In this document: positions 24,641-32,587 of the stretch, in pieces | Layout: every line of letters starts with the position of its first letter | Position numbering within the stretch: position 1 is the stretch's first letter | Source of the DNA: Pedobacter ghigonis | Lineage (GTDB): Bacteria; Bacteroidota; Bacteroidia; Sphingobacteriales; Sphingobacteriaceae | Direction of reading: 5' to 3' | Length of the DNA stretch: 55,001 nt | NCBI RefSeq assembly: GCF_903166585.1 | Contig: NZ_CAESCM010000024.1 | Location: 1-55,001 of the forward strand | Program-made: the position numbers and the translations under genes | The notes under the pieces: model-generated | The model's database searches: none | The model's input: the letters and a program-made list of their open reading frames with translations, nothing else | What the model was told of the DNA's origin: nothing

Positions 24641-25828
24641 ATGTCAGCAACAATTAAGAAAGCCCAGAAGTTACGAGCCGACATCATTAAGCTGCTTTAC
24701 TATAAAAAAAAATCGTCCCTAACTGATTTAAGTAAACGCACAAAGAAAAGCTTGCCCTTAATAACATCAACCGTTAATGCTTTAATAGAAGATGGTTTAA
24801 TTATCGAGCAAGGATTAGCCCCTTCAACAGGAGGTCGTCGCGCATTGAATTTTTTATTGAACCCCAATTATAAAAGGTACATCATCGCTGTAGCCATGGA
24901 TCAGTTAACCACCCAGTTAACCATATATGATTTGTCAAACCATCAGGTTTTGCCTACTCAGACTATCGATTTAGATATGGCTGAAGGTAAAAGTGTTGAA
25001 GGGTTAATTGCTTTTATTGAAGATTGTATAGCAAAATCGGGTATTAAGAAAGAGTATTTGTTAGGTGTTGGCATAGGGATGCCGGGTTTTGTTAATACAG
25101 AACGCGGGGTAAACTATTCCTTTATGCAGATCGAAGACGGTATCAGTTTGCAAGATTACCTGTCAAAAAAAATAGACTTACCCGTTTATATCGACAACGA
25201 TTCGAGTTTGATCGCTTTGGCAGAGTTAAATTTTGGTGAAGCAAGAAACCTAAAAGATGTACTGGTAGTTAATATTGGCTTAGGTACAGGTTTGGGTTTA
25301 ATTATCAATGGCAAATTATACAGGGGTAGCAGTGGCTATGCCGGGGAGTTTAGTCATATTCCTTTATCTGATTCAAATGCTTTGTGCTCTTGCGGTAAAC
25401 GGGGCTGCCTCGAAGTAGAAACATCTCTTTTAGTAATGGTGCAAAAAGCAGAAGAGGCGGTTAAAAATGGTGAAGAAACAAGCTTAAAGGCCTTGTTTAA
25501 GGATGAAAGTAAGAGCCATGTTGATCATTTTTTACATGCGGTTATAAAGCAAGATCCTGTTGCTATTTCTATTTTGGCCGATGCTGCATTTCAGATCGGT
25601 AAAGGGTTGGCTACGCTGATTCATATTTTGAATCCTGAGCGGATTGTTTTAAGTGGGCAGGGTGCCAAGGCTGGAAAAATGTTGCTTCCACCAATACAAC
25701 AGGCATTGAACGAGTTTTGTATCCCCCGTATTGCAGAACAAACTGATATTAAGTTTTCTACATTAACCAATGAAGCTGAATTATTAGCCGCTGCCAGCTT
25801 AATGGTTGAAAATAGCCTATTCGAGTAA
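24641..25828 (+). CDS. ROK-family transcriptional regulator/sugar kinase-like protein
   Basis: A 395-aa NagC/XylR-like protein. Residues about 1-75 form a winged helix (SLTDLSKRTKKSLPLITSTVNALIEDGLI), followed by the ROK actin-like fold with GVGIGMPGFVNTERG (about 145-160), GLGTGLGLIINGKLYRG (about 213-230) and the zinc motif CSCGKRGC (249-256). The DNA-binding domain makes it a regulator, not just a kinase. It sits 119 nt upstream of the second susC on the same strand and most likely senses a sugar released by the polysaccharide locus. Most Bacteroidota loci of this kind use hybrid two-component or sigma/anti-sigma regulators, so a ROK protein here is less usual. Confidence 0.93.
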   Translation: MSATIKKAQKLRADIIKLLYYKKKSSLTDLSKRTKKSLPLITSTVNALIEDGLIIEQGLAPSTGGRRALNFLLNPNYKRYIIAVAMDQLTTQLTIYDLSNHQVLPTQTIDLDMAEGKSVEGLIAFIEDCIAKSGIKKEYLLGVGIGMPGFVNTERGVNYSFMQIEDGISLQDYLSKKIDLPVYIDNDSSLIALAELNFGEARNLKDVLVVNIGLGTGLGLIINGKLYRGSSGYAGEFSHIPLSDSNALCSCGKRGCLEVETSLLVMVQKAEEAVKNGEETSLKALFKDESKSHVDHFLHAVIKQDPVAISILADAAFQIGKGLATLIHILNPERIVLSGQGAKAGKMLLPPIQQALNEFCIPRIAEQTDIKFSTLTNEAELLAAASLMVENSLFE

Positions 25829-25947
25829 TTAAAACCTTGCAAAATAAAGGGAAAATATTTTTAACTAAAAACAGAGATATATGAGGAAATAAAAAGATTA
25901 CCAAACCAAGTTACGAACCACATTAACTAAATCTAAACCAAACCATT

Positions 25948-28900
25948 ATGAAAAAAATGTACTTAGCGTGCCTAAGTATCTTATTGTTGAATTTTTTAGC
26001 AATAACTGCTTTTGCACAAAAAACCATTACCGGGACGGTAGTGGAAGCATCTGGTCCAATGCCAGGTGTAAGTGTAACAATTAAGGGCACCACAAAAGCC
26101 ACGCAGACCGATGCTGGTGGTAAATATTCTATTGCAGCAACAGAAGGAAATATCCTGGTTTTCAGGTCTGTTGGCTATATTTCAAAAGAAGTTACCGTAG
26201 GGGCATCTTCAACAATCAACGTCCGACTCGAATCTTCGTCAAACAGTCTGGATGAAGTTCAGGTGACAACCGCTTTCGGTATTAAAAAAGAAAAGAGAGC
26301 CATAGGTTATTCTACTCAAGAGGTAGCAGGTAAAGACTTAACTATTGGCCAGGCACCCACTATAGCCCAGGGTTTAATGGGTAAAGTAGCCGGTTTGCAA
26401 ATCTCGCAATCGGGTGGTGGTGTTGAAGGTGGATCATCAAGAATTGTTGTTCGTGGTAATACTTCATTAACCGGAGATAACCGTGCTTTGATTATTGTAG
26501 ACGGAGTTGCAGTTAACAACGATCCAGCCAATGTTAACGGTAATAGTGGGTCATCAGTTGCTGGAAGTACCGGTGCCGACGTTTCCTCAAATAATGACTG
26601 GGGTACCGGAATGAACTTTATCAATCAGGATGACATTGAAAATATTACGGTATTGAAAGGACCGGCTGCAGCTGCATTATATGGTGCAAGGGGTGGTAAC
26701 GGTGTTATTTTAATTACGCGTAAAAAAGGAAGCAACAGACCAGGTTTGGGGATTGATTACAATTACTCCTACCGCCATACCAATCCATACGAAATACAAA
26801 ATTTCCAGAATGAGTATGGTCAAGGTGGTGTGGCCTCGATGCTAACTGCCGATAATAATAAAATGTTTCCTACCAATGCTGCTGGCCAACGTTATCAGAT
26901 TGGAAACAGCTATAATCCTACAGGAACCTATTTAAGTAATTCTTTTGGTACCGTTCCTTATCCTAATGGTAAATTAACAGATGCTTATTTCAGTTACCCT
27001 GGTAGTCAATCGTGGGGACCAAGATTTGATAATCAGCCCATCTTAAATTACGATGGTGTGTTAAGACCTTATTCTGCACAGCCAGATAACTGGAAAGCAT
27101 TTTTTCCTGATGGTTCTGTGGTGACTCACAATGTGGCTATTTCGGGAGGAAGTGAAAATGCTACAGGTAGACTTTCCTATACCAGAAATGACACTAAAGC
27201 CAATATCCTGAATAGTAATATGCAGTCTAACACTTTTAATCTGGGTTCTACATTAAAAGTTTCTAAAAAATTAAGTGCAGAGGTTACTGCAAGCTATGTA
27301 AATTTCACACGTTTAAATGCTCCTTCAGTAGGTGCGGGCTATTTGGGAGGTGTAATTTATTCTATGCCGCGAGACTATAATCCTTATGTAGATTTTGATA
27401 ATACATATGGTCCAAACAACACACGTAAAGATGTACTTACCCAAAGTAACTTTCCTGCAGGATCGCCAGCTTATCCTTTTAGCGGTGGTTATTTGGGTAA
27501 TCAATATTGGAATGCTTTTAATAACAATACAGTCTTTAATAGAAATGGCTTAACCGGCGGAATGAAATTAATGGCAGATTTAACCGATTTCTTGAACGTT
27601 ACTGCCCAGGGTGGTGTAGATAACTCGAATGATGTTACTACTGTAAAGAACCAACCTACTGATATATTGGGGCAAGCTAATGGTGCTTACAAATTGGCAC
27701 AGGCAAAAAATTTATCAACCAATTTACAAGCTTTTGCACGTTTGCATAAAGACAATCTTTTTAATAAGGAAATTAATGCCAGCTTAACTGCGGGTGTAGA
27801 AAGATACTACAGAAATGATTATACCTCAAGTAATTCGACAGCTGGTAATTTTGTTAAACCGTATGTATTTGCTTTAAATAATGGTGCAAACCCGGTTCCT
27901 CAACCACAAGAAACTAAATACGCTAAAAAGATCAATTCAGCCTATAGTTTCTTAAACCTTTCTTATAAAAACTATTTGTTCTTGGAAGCTACAGCGCGTA
28001 ACGACTGGTCGAGTACACTGGCAAATGGTTCAAATTCTTATTTTTACCCTGCTGCTAACCTAAGCTACGTTTTTACCGATGGAATTAAAGCTGTACAAAA
28101 CAGTTTGCCTTGGTTAAGCTTTGGTAAACTGAAATTTTCTTATGCAGAAACAGGTTCCGATACCGATCCTTATACCATTTTTAATGTTTTGGATGTTTCT
28201 ACAAATAATGGTCAGCAGGCACAGAGTTTACCTGGAACATTAAAATTTGAAGGTGTACAGCCTCAACGAAGCAGATCTTACGAAGGTGGTGTTTCATTAG
28301 GATTCTTTAAAAACAGGTTGAACATAGATTTGACTGCATATTCGATGAAAACCTTTAACCAGATTTTAGATAACCCATTAGCTTTATCGTCTGGTTTTAG
28401 CAATGTTAAAATTAATACAGGCTCATTGGGTAATACCGGTTTTGAGTTCATCGTTAGTGGATCTCCAATTAAAACTAAGGATTTTAGCTGGGATGTATCG
28501 GTTAGCGGTGCACACGCAAGAACCAAAGTCTTAGCTTTACAAGATGGTGTAAATACTTTAACATTGGGTAACTTTTTCGGTGGTAATGGTATTTCTCAGC
28601 GCGTTACAGTTGGCGATTATTATGGAACGCTTTATGGCAGGGATTTTACCTATTACAACGGCGAAAAAGTAGTAATGCGCGCTGAAGGAACAGATGGACA
28701 GCCAATGCAATATACGGTTAACGGAAAAACATATTACGCTGGTACTCAATGGGTAAAAACAGCTGGTGAAGTGCCGATTGGAAATTCTCAGCCATTTTTA
28801 ACAGGAGGTATTACCAACACCTTTAAGTATAAAGCATTTTCATTATATGTTTTGGCTGATGCAAAAATTGGAGGCGATACCTTTTTTGGCTCTTACGCTG

Positions 28901-29403
28901 CTGGTATGGGTAGTGGTAACTTAGTAGAAACCTTAAAGGAACGTAATGGTGGTGGTTTGCCTTTGGTTTATCCCGATGGAACTACGGCAAATACCGGAGT
29001 TAATTTTGGCGGTGTTTTCGTAACCCGCGATGCGCAGGGGAATGTTACAAATGCCACTCCAAATAATGATGTTGTAAACTATCAGTGGTACTATCAAGGT
29101 ACTTTTTCTGCCTGGAACCACATTGGTACACCGCGTTCTGCATCAGTATTTAAGAACTCATGGATGAAATTACGGGAGGTGGCCTTAACTTACCAGATTC
29201 CGGCAAAATTCATTCAAAAAACCAAATTCATTCAAAACCTGTCGCTTTCATTAGTTGGAAGAGATCTCTTCTATATTTTTACCACTATACCTAAAGGATT
29301 AAATCCGGAAGGAGTAAATAGTATAGGTAATATGCAGGGAATTGAATACGATTCACTACCAAAAACAAGATCGTTTGGTTTCACGATACGTTCTTCATTT
29401 TAA
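25948..29403 (+). CDS. SusC-family TonB-dependent transporter of the PUL
   Basis: A 1151-aa outer-membrane importer. A signal peptide (ending ITAFAQ) is followed by a carboxypeptidase-regulatory-like domain (about 26-105, TVVEASGPMPGVSVTIKGT), the plug (about 125-255, with AQGLMGKVAGLQISQSGG and ALYGARGGNGVILITRKKG) and the barrel ending in RSFGFTIRSSF. It lacks an STN domain. It starts 119 nt after the ROK gene and is followed at 19 nt by its SusD partner. Upstream AATCTAAACCAAACC resembles words in the leaders of the ROK gene and the first susC. With the fucosidase and GH3 enzyme downstream it should import oligosaccharides. Confidence 0.95.
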   Translation: MKKMYLACLSILLLNFLAITAFAQKTITGTVVEASGPMPGVSVTIKGTTKATQTDAGGKYSIAATEGNILVFRSVGYISKEVTVGASSTINVRLESSSNSLDEVQVTTAFGIKKEKRAIGYSTQEVAGKDLTIGQAPTIAQGLMGKVAGLQISQSGGGVEGGSSRIVVRGNTSLTGDNRALIIVDGVAVNNDPANVNGNSGSSVAGSTGADVSSNNDWGTGMNFINQDDIENITVLKGPAAAALYGARGGNGVILITRKKGSNRPGLGIDYNYSYRHTNPYEIQNFQNEYGQGGVASMLTADNNKMFPTNAAGQRYQIGNSYNPTGTYLSNSFGTVPYPNGKLTDAYFSYPGSQSWGPRFDNQPILNYDGVLRPYSAQPDNWKAFFPDGSVVTHNVAISGGSENATGRLSYTRNDTKANILNSNMQSNTFNLGSTLKVSKKLSAEVTASYVNFTRLNAPSVGAGYLGGVIYSMPRDYNPYVDFDNTYGPNNTRKDVLTQSNFPAGSPAYPFSGGYLGNQYWNAFNNNTVFNRNGLTGGMKLMADLTDFLNVTAQGGVDNSNDVTTVKNQPTDILGQANGAYKLAQAKNLSTNLQAFARLHKDNLFNKEINASLTAGVERYYRNDYTSSNSTAGNFVKPYVFALNNGANPVPQPQETKYAKKINSAYSFLNLSYKNYLFLEATARNDWSSTLANGSNSYFYPAANLSYVFTDGIKAVQNSLPWLSFGKLKFSYAETGSDTDPYTIFNVLDVSTNNGQQAQSLPGTLKFEGVQPQRSRSYEGGVSLGFFKNRLNIDLTAYSMKTFNQILDNPLALSSGFSNVKINTGSLGNTGFEFIVSGSPIKTKDFSWDVSVSGAHARTKVLALQDGVNTLTLGNFFGGNGISQRVTVGDYYGTLYGRDFTYYNGEKVVMRAEGTDGQPMQYTVNGKTYYAGTQWVKTAGEVPIGNSQPFLTGGITNTFKYKAFSLYVLADAKIGGDTFFGSYAAGMGSGNLVETLKERNGGGLPLVYPDGTTANTGVNFGGVFVTRDAQGNVTNATPNNDVVNYQWYYQGTFSAWNHIGTPRSASVFKNSWMKLREVALTYQIPAKFIQKTKFIQNLSLSLVGRDLFYIFTTIPKGLNPEGVNSIGNMQGIEYDSLPKTRSFGFTIRSSF

Positions 29404-29422
29404 TAATTTAAAACATTAAGAC

Positions 29423-31057
29423 ATGAAAATTCAACATAAAATAATCCACACGGTACTTGGCATATCGCTAATGGCTGGTATGGTATCGTGTAAAAAGGGT
29501 TTCGAAGAATTAAATAAGCCATATAAAGATGCAACTGTTTCTACGGCAACTCCTGCAGGCTTTTTTAATAACCTGGCCAAACGTGCAACACAAGAAGATT
29601 ATACGCTATATACTGGTTTGTTTATGCCAATTACAAACCAGCAAGGGGTTCAAAACCGAAACTTGCCATATACCAACTATATTACTTCTTTTTGGAGTAC
29701 ATATTATGCTGATTTGGCAGATTATAAGCAACTGTTAAAGCTAATCAGTTCATCTCCAAATCCGGGTGTATATAACGATGTAAAGTATATGGCCAACATT
29801 TTAATGGCCCAAAAAACTTTGTCGATGTTAGATCGTTACGGCGATATACCATATAGCCAGGCTGGTATTGCTACTGAAGGTGCAGCGAATTATAAGCCAC
29901 AATACGATAAGGAGGAGTCTGTTTACAGCAGTGTTTTAGACGATTTAAAGGCTGCAACTTCAGGAATAGGCGGTTCAAATCAGAGTTCGATTGGTACTTA
30001 TGAGTCTTTTCTTGCGAATGATTTTGTGGCCTGGAAAAAATTCGGCAATGCACTTCGGTTGCGCTATGCAGTTCGTTTAAGTAAAACAAATTTGCAAACC
30101 AAAGCTAAAGAAATCATTGTTGAAATTCTGGGTAACCCATCAACCTATCCATTGCCTAATGATCAGGACCTTACTGCTTTATATAAAAGTAATTTTGGTA
30201 GCTACCCATTGGTTGTAGTACCAAATAGTCCGGATTATGGCGATCGCTTTTGGTATGCATTCCGTGAACTTTCAGTTTCCAATATCAGGATGAGTTCTAA
30301 CGTATTTGCTAAAATGTCGTCAACGAATGCTGATGATGGTTCAGGTTTCTACGATCCGCGTTATAAAGTGTGGTTTATGCCTAATAATGCAGGTAAATGG
30401 GTTCCTCAGCCACAAAATGGAACTGTTGCTGATGGTGGCACGCCATATCCAAATACATCAACCAATGCTCCAATGGCTCAAGGTACCGATCCTGACAATA
30501 AATTTGCTTCATTTAACTATTACCTGGTTCGCGATTATCAGAGCTTTCCTTATGTAATCATTTCGGAGGCCGATGTACATTTTTTAAAGGCCGAAGCTTA
30601 TAATCAAGGTATTGGTGTTGCAGCAAATCAGGCTTTGGCAGAAACAGAGTACAATTTAGGCATGCGGGCTTCGGTTAATTTTTGGTATACTACTGTAAAT
30701 AGCAATACCACATCTATCTGGCCAACTGCAGCTAAACCTGGTCCAATAACACAAGCTCAAATTGATGTATTTACCAATAATGCGGCAGTGAAGTTTACCC
30801 CTGGTGATGTGGCTGGAAATTATAAAAAGATAATTACCCAATCATGGCTGGCAAGTATGTTTAATGCTGTAGAAACCTGGTGTACCGTTAGACGTACCGG
30901 ATTAACTCCTAAAGATGCAAGTTATACGCCTACAAATTACAATAGATTGCCATACCCTGACGATGAAAAAACAAATAATGCAGCGAATTTATCGGCAATT
31001 GGTGGTAACGTGGGACCTGAGGTTCAGATCCAAAAGAAAGTTTACTGGATGCCTTAA
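29423..31057 (+). CDS. SusD/RagB-family outer-membrane lipoprotein of the PUL
   Basis: A 544-aa surface lipoprotein, partner of the SusC just upstream. The N-terminus has a lipoprotein signal ending in GMVSC followed by KKGFEELNKPYKD. The helical middle includes YTLYTGLFMPITNQQGVQNR and the C-terminus ends KKVYWMP, the usual end of SusD-like_2 proteins. It should bind the glycan at the cell surface. A strong hairpin follows 27 nt after the stop, so the downstream glycosidase genes are partly separated at the transcript level. Glycan identity is inferred only from the enzymes. Confidence 0.92.
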   Translation: MKIQHKIIHTVLGISLMAGMVSCKKGFEELNKPYKDATVSTATPAGFFNNLAKRATQEDYTLYTGLFMPITNQQGVQNRNLPYTNYITSFWSTYYADLADYKQLLKLISSSPNPGVYNDVKYMANILMAQKTLSMLDRYGDIPYSQAGIATEGAANYKPQYDKEESVYSSVLDDLKAATSGIGGSNQSSIGTYESFLANDFVAWKKFGNALRLRYAVRLSKTNLQTKAKEIIVEILGNPSTYPLPNDQDLTALYKSNFGSYPLVVVPNSPDYGDRFWYAFRELSVSNIRMSSNVFAKMSSTNADDGSGFYDPRYKVWFMPNNAGKWVPQPQNGTVADGGTPYPNTSTNAPMAQGTDPDNKFASFNYYLVRDYQSFPYVIISEADVHFLKAEAYNQGIGVAANQALAETEYNLGMRASVNFWYTTVNSNTTSIWPTAAKPGPITQAQIDVFTNNAAVKFTPGDVAGNYKKIITQSWLASMFNAVETWCTVRRTGLTPKDASYTPTNYNRLPYPDDEKTNNAANLSAIGGNVGPEVQIQKKVYWMP

Positions 31058-31084
31058 TCAATCAACAATTTGATTAATAAAATG

Positions 31085-31113
31085 TCCCGGCCAATAATTT
31101 GGCCGGGATTTTT
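31085..31113 (+). terminator. Intrinsic terminator between susD and GH29
   Basis: A perfect 9-bp stem TCCCGGCCA (31085-31093) / TGGCCGGGA (31100-31108) with a 6-nt loop and T5 after it. It would reduce expression of the following glycosidases relative to susCD. Confidence 0.85.
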
Positions 31114-31160
31114 ATACTTAATGATGGTTTCATCGCCGTCGAAAAACAAATAATACACAA

Positions 31161-32585
31161 ATGAAAATAAAAAATTACTTCCTCTTCTGTTTTGCTCTTA
31201 TTGCACTTAACGTCTCTGCCCAGCAGAACGATATTATGCCACAATCGGAAATTTACGAATGGCCTAAAGATGCTGCAGTTAAACAAAAACTAGAATCCTG
31301 GCAGGATAAAAAATTTGGCATGATCATTCACTGGGGACTTTATGCTGTACCCGGCATTATCGAATCGTGGTCGATCTGCTCTGAGGATTGGATAGATAGA
31401 GATAGTACCATTAAATACGAAGATTATAAAAAATGGTATTGGGGTTTTAGCGAAAAGTTTAATCCAACAAAATTTAACCCCGAACAATGGGCCAAAGCTG
31501 GTAAAAGTGCGGGCATGAAATATCTGGTATTTACCACCAAGCACCACGATGGTTTTGCCATGTTCGATACCAAAGAATCGGATTTTAGCATTGCCAAAGG
31601 CCCTTTTGCCAATAATCCTAAAAAGGATGTGGCCAAATATGTATTTGATGCGTTCCGCAAGGAAAATTTTATGATTGGCGCTTATTTTTCTAAGCCCGAC
31701 TGGCACTCTCAATATTATTGGTGGGATAAATATGCCACAGCCAACAGAAACAACAATTACGACATTAGAAAGAACCCATGGCGCTGGAATAAGTTTAAAA
31801 GCTTTACCCAGAACCAGATTGGCGAATTAATGAATAATTATGGAAGTATCGATATTTTGTGGCTCGATGGTGGTTGGGTACGTCCACGCGCAAGTGTAAA
31901 CAAAGAAGTCCTTTCGTGGGGAGCACCCATTCCAGATTGGAGCCAGGACATAGATATGCCTAAAATTGCGGCCGATGCCAGAAAAGCACAGCCGGGATTA
32001 ATTGTAGTAGATCGTACCGTACATGGTCAGTTCGAAAATTACCAGACACCAGAACAGAAAATTCCCGAAACACGATTAGATTATCCATGGGAGAGCTGCA
32101 TGACATTAGGTGGTGCATGGGGTTTTGTGGCGAACGACAGGTATAAGCCTGCGCGCGAAGTAGTACATAAACTGGTAGAAATTGTGGCCAAAGGTGGCAG
32201 TTTGCTTTTGGGTATTGGTCCCAAAGCCGATGGAACTTTGCCTGATAACGTAATCGCCAGATTAGGGGAAGTAGGGCAGTGGACCGCAAAAAATGGTGCC
32301 GCAATATATGGTACAAGGATAACCAAAAACTATCATGATGGGCAAAACTGGTTTACCCAGAGTAAAGATGGTAAAACTGTTTATGGCATCAGTTTATTGG
32401 GTAATAATCCCGTTAAAGAAATTTCGTGGAAAGGCAGTATTCCTAAAAAAGGAACAGCCATTACACTTGTTAGCAATAACCAAAAAATAAAATGGAAACT
32501 GGTTGACGGCAAAGTACATTTCGACTTTCCGAAAACAGACGAAAAAATTGCCTTGGCTTTTTCATTTACACCCGAAACCGAATAG
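31161..32585 (+). CDS. Alpha-L-fucosidase, family GH29
   Basis: A 474-aa secreted enzyme (signal peptide ending NVSAQ) that removes alpha-L-fucose. The GH29 catalytic barrel is visible: FGMIIHWGLYAVPG (52-65), TTKHHDGFAMFDTK (125-138), and the nucleophile D236 in DILWLDGGW. A short beta-sandwich closes the protein (about 390-474). Length is typical. Its TAG stop lies 2 nt before the GH3 start (TAGTGATG), so the two enzymes are translationally coupled. It belongs to the susC-susD-GH29-GH3 utilisation locus. GH29 also includes enzymes of relaxed specificity, so the exact linkage is open. Confidence 0.93.
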   Translation: MKIKNYFLFCFALIALNVSAQQNDIMPQSEIYEWPKDAAVKQKLESWQDKKFGMIIHWGLYAVPGIIESWSICSEDWIDRDSTIKYEDYKKWYWGFSEKFNPTKFNPEQWAKAGKSAGMKYLVFTTKHHDGFAMFDTKESDFSIAKGPFANNPKKDVAKYVFDAFRKENFMIGAYFSKPDWHSQYYWWDKYATANRNNNYDIRKNPWRWNKFKSFTQNQIGELMNNYGSIDILWLDGGWVRPRASVNKEVLSWGAPIPDWSQDIDMPKIAADARKAQPGLIVVDRTVHGQFENYQTPEQKIPETRLDYPWESCMTLGGAWGFVANDRYKPAREVVHKLVEIVAKGGSLLLGIGPKADGTLPDNVIARLGEVGQWTAKNGAAIYGTRITKNYHDGQNWFTQSKDGKTVYGISLLGNNPVKEISWKGSIPKKGTAITLVSNNQKIKWKLVDGKVHFDFPKTDEKIALAFSFTPETE

Positions 32586-32587
32586 TG

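Noticed and set aside
17013..25947. Biosynthetic gene cluster around the copper monooxygenase-like gene
   Set aside because: No precursor peptide, radical SAM, synthetase or other tailoring genes are nearby; only SusCD, redoxin and a regulator.
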